Assembly: GCF_020164455.1 (NCBI RefSeq)
Contig: NZ_JAIQWW010000018.1
Span: 1-64,000, forward strand
Length of the DNA stretch: 64,000 bases
Reading direction: 5' to 3'
Source: Phyllobacterium chamaecytisi
Lineage (GTDB): Bacteria; Pseudomonadota; Alphaproteobacteria; Rhizobiales; Rhizobiaceae
Shown here: one piece after another, positions 60,516 through 64,000 of the stretch
Layout: every line of letters starts with the position of its first letter
How positions within the stretch are numbered: position 1 is the stretch's first letter
Translations under genes and position numbers: made by a program
The notes under the pieces: model-generated
What the model was told of the DNA's origin: nothing
Databases searched by the model: none
Seen by the model: the letters and a program-made list of their open reading frames with translations, nothing else

Positions 60516-61594
60516 CGGATAACAACGCCCGCAGACCCGCTTCCTTTCGGCTCGACCAGCCAGAACAAACCGCTGATCCGCAGAGGGCGCGCGCTCCGCA
60601 ACAGCGCAAGCCGACCGCGATCAAGGATGTCGCGGTGATCACACCGGCAGCCGTCGACGTCTTCGACCTCGATCCGGAGACTGCGAACGAACTCGATGCG
60701 CTCACCCCGCCGCCTGCACTCGCACAGAAAAAGCGCTTTTCTTTCGCCTCCCTACTGTCAGGAGCGCTCGGAGTGCTCGTATCGCTGGCGCTGGGCCTGT
60801 GGGCCGACAATCTCATTCGTACCCTGTTCGAGCGTGCGCCATCGCTGGGCTGGGTTGCGCTTGGCGTCAGTGTCGTTGCAGCCTTCGCGCTGATTGCCAT
60901 TGTCCTGCGCGAAGGGCTGGCCTTACGTCGCCTCGCATCGGTGCAGCACTTGCGCGACGAAGCGGCCAAGGCTGCGGCGGATAATGATGCTCGAGCGGCG
61001 AAAGCAGCTGTCGGCAAACTTGTCTCCATTGCCGAAACCCTCCCCGCTACGGCGAAGGGCCGTGCACTTTTGCACGATCTGCGCGATGACGTGATCGACG
61101 GCCGCGACCTCATCCGGCTCACTGAAACCGAACTGCTCCGTCCCCTCGACCGGCAGGCGCGGGAGATGATCCTTGCCGCCTCAAAACGCGTCTCGATTGT
61201 CACCGCAGTCAGTCCGCGAGCGCTGGTCGACATCGGTTATGTGGTTTTTGAGTCTGCGCGTCTGATCCGGCGGCTCTCGGAGCTCTACGGAGGCAGACCA
61301 GGCACTCTTGGCTTCCTCAAGCTCACACGCAACGTCATTGCGCATCTCGCCGTCACCGGCACGGTTGCGATGGGCGACAGCATCATCCAGCAGCTGGTTG
61401 GCCACGGTCTGGCAGCACGGCTTTCCGCGCGGCTCGGCGAAGGCGTCATCAATGGATTGATGACAGCGCGCATCGGCATCTCTGCCATGGACCTTGTACG
61501 GCCCTTCCCGTTCAATGCGGAAAGGCGCCCGAGTATCGGCGATTTCATTGGCGATCTGGCGCGTATTGGTGGCGGGAAGAAGGGTGGAAATTGA
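60512..61594 (+). CDS. ycjF: YcjF/TIGR01620-family membrane protein
   Basis: A 360-residue inner-membrane protein, partner of YcjX. The N-terminal ~75 residues are hydrophilic (PASFRLDQPEQTADPQRARA). Two adjacent membrane helices follow (LLSGALGVLVSLALGLWADN, GWVALGVSVVAAFALIAIVL). The DUF697 domain contains VTAVSPRALVDIGYVVFESA and LTRNVIAHLAVTGTVAMGDS. ATGA overlap with YcjX shows coupling. The stop codon is shared with the -35 element of the next operon. Confidence 0.87.
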   Translation: MTDNNARRPASFRLDQPEQTADPQRARAPQQRKPTAIKDVAVITPAAVDVFDLDPETANELDALTPPPALAQKKRFSFASLLSGALGVLVSLALGLWADNLIRTLFERAPSLGWVALGVSVVAAFALIAIVLREGLALRRLASVQHLRDEAAKAAADNDARAAKAAVGKLVSIAETLPATAKGRALLHDLRDDVIDGRDLIRLTETELLRPLDRQAREMILAASKRVSIVTAVSPRALVDIGYVVFESARLIRRLSELYGGRPGTLGFLKLTRNVIAHLAVTGTVAMGDSIIQQLVGHGLAARLSARLGEGVINGLMTARIGISAMDLVRPFPFNAERRPSIGDFIGDLARIGGGKKGGN

Positions 61595-61622
61595 CAAATC
61601 ATTCCTTACATTGTAAGGAATG
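61591..61622 (+). promoter_or_regulatory. Promoter and autoregulatory palindrome of the mazEF-like operon
   Basis: TTGACA (61591-61596) is a consensus -35 hexamer overlapping the ycjF stop codon. CATTCCTTACA-T-TGTAAGGAATG (61600-61622) is an exact 11-base inverted repeat. It lies over the spacer and -10 area and ends 21 bases before the antitoxin start at 61644. The -10 hexamer itself is weak. Confidence 0.65.
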
Positions 61623-61643
61623 TCCATTCTCATTGGGTGAAAC

Positions 61644-61862
61644 ATGATAACGAGCAAATTAACCAGCAAAGCGCAGACGACGATACCCCAGCCGGTGAGA
61701 GCTGCCCTGCATCTCGTCGAAGGTGACCATATCGAATACAAGATTGAGGGCGAAAAGGTCATCCTGGTCAAGCACGTAGCAGAAACATCGGGCGACAATC
61801 CCTTTGCAACTTTTGAGGAATGGAATTCCGAGGCGGACCGGAGAGCTTATGGCGATCTTTAG
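61644..61862 (+). CDS. AbrB-type antitoxin (MazE/PrlF-like)
   Basis: A 72-residue swapped-hairpin protein. SKLTSKAQTTIPQPVRAALH is the SpoVT-AbrB DNA-binding signature, with LVEGDHIEYKIEGEKVILVK continuing the barrel. The C-terminal tail (NPFATFEEWNSEADRRAYGD) would bind the toxin. It overlaps the toxin start by 14 bases. A perfect palindrome over the promoter suggests autorepression. The Shine-Dalgarno is modest (GGGTGA). Confidence 0.87.
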   Translation: MITSKLTSKAQTTIPQPVRAALHLVEGDHIEYKIEGEKVILVKHVAETSGDNPFATFEEWNSEADRRAYGDL

Positions 61863-62196
61863 GGCGGGCCACGTCGTAAAGGTTCCATTTCCCTATACCG
61901 ATAAAAATACACGGCAACACCGACCCGCTCTGGTTGTTTCGCGTGGAGAAATTGGCAAGGATGATGCCTTGTTATGGGTTGTTATGATAACAAGCGCCGA
62001 AAACCGCAAGTGGCCAGGAGATCAGACAATTCAATTGCTTGAGGCTACCGGACTGCCCATTGTATCGCTGATAAGACCCACGAAGATCGCAACCATAGAA
62101 AAACGCGATGCGGAAATTATTGGCGAGATATCAAACGAACTGCTGACGTTGGTTATGCGGGAGATATGCAAGAATATCACTCCACCCTCCCCTTGA
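61849..62196 (+). CDS. PemK/MazF-like endoribonuclease toxin
   Basis: A 115-residue SH3-barrel toxin. AIFRAGHVVKVPFPYTDKNT is the first strand pair. RQHRPALVVSRGEI has the conserved R-P-A-L-V, and TGLPIVSLIRPTKIATIEKR the last basic strand. It probably cleaves mRNA at specific sites when the AbrB-type antitoxin is degraded. ATG 61849 lies inside the antitoxin 3' end, giving translational coupling. The frame upstream of that Met belongs to the antitoxin. Confidence 0.88.
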   Translation: MAIFRAGHVVKVPFPYTDKNTRQHRPALVVSRGEIGKDDALLWVVMITSAENRKWPGDQTIQLLEATGLPIVSLIRPTKIATIEKRDAEIIGEISNELLTLVMREICKNITPPSP

Positions 62197-62302
62197 AGGT
62201 TCCTTTTCATTCCAATAAGCACTGAATGGCAACCATCCATTAACCATTCCAAACGATGATCGCCTAAGTGCCCATTCCAATGATTTGTGTTGAGTCTTGT
62301 CG

Positions 62303-62839
62303 ATGAAAAGAAGCGCAGCAGCCGCTACCCTGTCCCTGTTTGCCTGCGCGTTTCTGGCGTTGCCGGCGCAAGCCAAGGACAAGGACGCCGAATTCTTCCA
62401 GACCGTGGAAGGTCAATGGGTCGGTCCCGGCGAGATCGTTGCCGGCAAATACAAGGGCACCAAATTCGTCTGCACGCTCGATGGAACCACGCCTGCGGAA
62501 AAAGCCGGCATGACGCTGGACGGCAGCTGCCGCGTCGGCATTTTCAACCAGCCGATGAAGGCAACGATCGTTCGCGCTGGCAATAGCTATAAGGGCAGCT
62601 TTCTCGATGGTTCAGCCGGCAAGGGTCTTGACATCACCGGCGGTAATGTCTCCGGCAACCGCGTGGTGCTCGCCATCAGCCGCAAACAATTAAATGGCGC
62701 CATGCTGGCCAAGTTCAACGATGACAACACGATGAACGTCACGATTTCTGTGCGGCTCGAAGAGGCGCTGATCCCGGTTGTAGGTATAACGCTGAAACGC
62801 GTTGATGCAAGGGCTGTTGGCAGCATCGCCAAGAACTAA
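62303..62839 (+). CDS. Exported protein of unknown function
   Basis: A 178-residue protein with a signal peptide (MKRSAAAATLSLFACAFLAL, cleavage after AQA). Mature part: TVEGQWVGPGEIVAGKYKGT, then CTLDGT, and GSCRVGIFNQPMKATIVRAG, a lipocalin-like beta-rich pattern with two cysteines (FVCT, GSCR) that may form a disulfide. It ends in GITLKRVDA. It resembles uncharacterised rhizobial periplasmic proteins. No catalytic motif seen. ATG 62303 begins the hydrophobic signal. It is convergent with folK, 37 bases away. Confidence 0.75.
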   Translation: MKRSAAAATLSLFACAFLALPAQAKDKDAEFFQTVEGQWVGPGEIVAGKYKGTKFVCTLDGTTPAEKAGMTLDGSCRVGIFNQPMKATIVRAGNSYKGSFLDGSAGKGLDITGGNVSGNRVVLAISRKQLNGAMLAKFNDDNTMNVTISVRLEEALIPVVGITLKRVDARAVGSIAKN

Positions 62840-62876
62840 CAATCTTTGACAGCCTGACCGGAAGGCGCAAAATCGT

Positions 62877-63389
62877 TCATTTCCACCAGTCCAAATCATC
62901 GCGGGCAGTTTCGACGCCGGTTCTGTCGCAAAGCGCAGCCCATTGCGCGACAGTCTTGCCGCTGATCACCAGATTTGGCGCGATATCGGCGAGCGGTACC
63001 ATCACGAAGGCGCGCTCGGTCATGCGCGGGTGCGGCAAGATGAGCGTCGGACTTTCGAATTCCTCCAGACCTTCATAGGCCAGCACATCGATATCGATGA
63101 TCCGTGGTCCCCAGCGTTCGAGCCGCTGGCGTTTCAAGCGCAATTCCACATCGAGGCAAGCTGCGAGTAACGCCTCCGGATCAAGCGAAGTCTCGACTTC
63201 GGCGCAGGCATTGTGAAACCATGCCTGATCGGTCTTGCCCCAGGGCGGTGTCCTGTAGACCGGCGAGACGCCGAGAACACGCGTTTCACTGCGCTCGTTC
63301 AACGCACGCAATGCCTTGGCCATCGAAACCACCGGATCGCCGATATTGCCGCCAAGCCCGAGCCACGCCTTGTGCTTCAAGGCGGTCAT
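62877..63389 (-). CDS. folK: 2-amino-4-hydroxy-6-hydroxymethyldihydropteridine pyrophosphokinase
   Basis: A 170-residue HPPK of folate synthesis. AWLGLGGNIGDP is the N-terminal signature (LGxNxGD). PVYRTPPWGKTDQAWFHNAC is the pterin-binding block, RWGPRIIDIDVLAYEG the conserved R-W-G-P-R-x-x-D-x-D metal/ATP site, and LPHPRMTERAFVMVPLADIA the last block. ATG 63389 overlaps the folP stop codon (ATGA). No folB gene lies between folP and folK. Confidence 0.95.
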   Translation of the reverse strand: MTALKHKAWLGLGGNIGDPVVSMAKALRALNERSETRVLGVSPVYRTPPWGKTDQAWFHNACAEVETSLDPEALLAACLDVELRLKRQRLERWGPRIIDIDVLAYEGLEEFESPTLILPHPRMTERAFVMVPLADIAPNLVISGKTVAQWAALCDRTGVETARDDLDWWK

Positions 63390-64000
63390 TGCCTCGATCT
63401 GCGCGATTGCAATACCGCATCCGCCAGCGCCAGCGCGCTTTGGCTCATCGCGACATTGTGCACCCGGAAAATATCTGCACCGGCAATTCGCAATATCGCT
63501 GAAGAAGCGGCCGTGGCGATATCCCATTCCTGTTGCTCACCGCCCGAAGTGGCACGCAGGAAACGCTTGCGCGAGGTACCGACAAGAAATGGATAGCCGA
63601 ACGCCTCGAGTTCCACAAAGCGATCCATCAGCGCAATGTTTTCCGCCGTGTCCTTGGCAAAGCCGAAACCTGGATCGAGTACGATCTGGTCACGCGAAAC
63701 GCCGGCTACCTTGGCAATTTCCAGCGAACGGTTGAGAAAGGCGAACTGGTCGACGATGACATCGGGGTCGCGTTCCCGCTCGCGGCCCGTATGCATGATG
63801 ACAAGCCCTGCCCCGGTTTCCACCGCGAGATCGGCAATGGCAGGCTCGCGCTGCACACCCCAGACATCGTTGACGATATGAGCGCCGGCAGCGACGGCAA
63901 GGCGGGCGGTTTCTTCACGATAGGTATCGACGGAGATGATGATATCCGTTTCTTTTACCAGCGCTTCGATCACGGGCAAAATGCGCGATTGCTCGACGAC
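63386..64000 (-). CDS. folP: Dihydropteroate synthase, C-terminal part (runs off the window)
   Basis: The last 204 residues of DHPS; the start lies beyond base 64000. Visible: DTYREETARLAVAAGAHIVN and DVWGVQ (DxW substrate loop), LDPGFGFAKDTAENIALMDR (Asp and Lys of the pterin site), GTSRKRFL (SRK) and FRVHNVAMSQSALALADAVL (RxHN-type end). The enzyme joins pABA to the pterin pyrophosphate made by FolK. folK overlaps its stop codon by 4 bases. Confidence 0.95.
   Translation of the reverse strand, partial: VVEQSRILPVIEALVKETDIIISVDTYREETARLAVAAGAHIVNDVWGVQREPAIADLAVETGAGLVIMHTGRERERDPDVIVDQFAFLNRSLEIAKVAGVSRDQIVLDPGFGFAKDTAENIALMDRFVELEAFGYPFLVGTSRKRFLRATSGGEQQEWDIATAASSAILRIAGADIFRVHNVAMSQSALALADAVLQSRRSRQ

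Overview
The window looks like a chromosomal segment of an alphaproteobacterium of the order Hyphomicrobiales (Rhizobiales), most likely near Phyllobacterium, Brucella/Ochrobactrum or Mesorhizobium. The grounds are the family make-up (CckA, rhizobial-type DksA, MbfA, dimeric NADP-isocitrate dehydrogenase), a LexA box of the alphaproteobacterial form GTTC-N7-GTTC upstream of recA, an Irr-type ICE palindrome at mbfA, and several families of rhizobial intergenic palindromic repeats. I see no prophage, integrase, transposase, CRISPR array, rRNA or tRNA. Genus-level placement is inference.

Layout. 0-10 kb is accessory metabolism: an epimerase, a DHFR-like reductase, an MscS channel with a cyclic-nucleotide domain, a GST, two DUF1127 proteins, a MocR regulator and an SDR. 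10.5-18.1 kb is conserved core: purL-bolA-grxD, a Bcr/CflA-type exporter, ttcA, glsA and rpsD. 18.4-22.6 kb holds an extensin-like protein, DUF3008, a divergent HxlR/NmrA-type pair and a luciferase-like monooxygenase. 22.6-30.3 kb is the most unusual block. It has two S10 serine-carboxypeptidase lipoproteins, one fused to a long repetitive coiled coil, plus a coupled EF-hand protein, a decayed second copy of murI, then intact murI and trmJ. 30.6-41.4 kb has icd, an aminotransferase, alaS, recA, psuK-psuG and an OmpA-like lipoprotein. 41.6-53.6 kb is accessory: an HPP-CBS membrane protein, VOC, epoxide hydrolase and RidA downstream of three palindromes beside a decayed tetR, a Bug-type binding protein, an ArsR-controlled set, mbfA with its ICE, lysE, cysK and a vapBC-like pair. 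53.6-64 kb is core again: cckA, a fliO-like gene, dksA, a histidine phosphatase, the ycjX-ycjF pair, a mazEF-like pair, folK and the 3' part of folP, which runs off the window.

How genes appear to work together. purL/bolA are closely linked, with grxD a little downstream. trmJ and murI overlap by 8 bases, and the S10 peptidase and EF-hand genes are separated by one base, so each pair is probably translationally coupled. psuK and psuG form a pseudouridine-degradation pair. ycjX/ycjF, vapB/vapC, nipsnap/abm and folP/folK each overlap by 4 bases. Operator-like palindromes are readable next to the MocR, HxlR, ArsR, decayed TetR, VapB-like and MazE-like genes.

Start codons were moved from the longest frame to internal starts wherever a Shine-Dalgarno sequence or the family N-terminus supported it. 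All family calls come from reading motifs and lengths. No database search was run.
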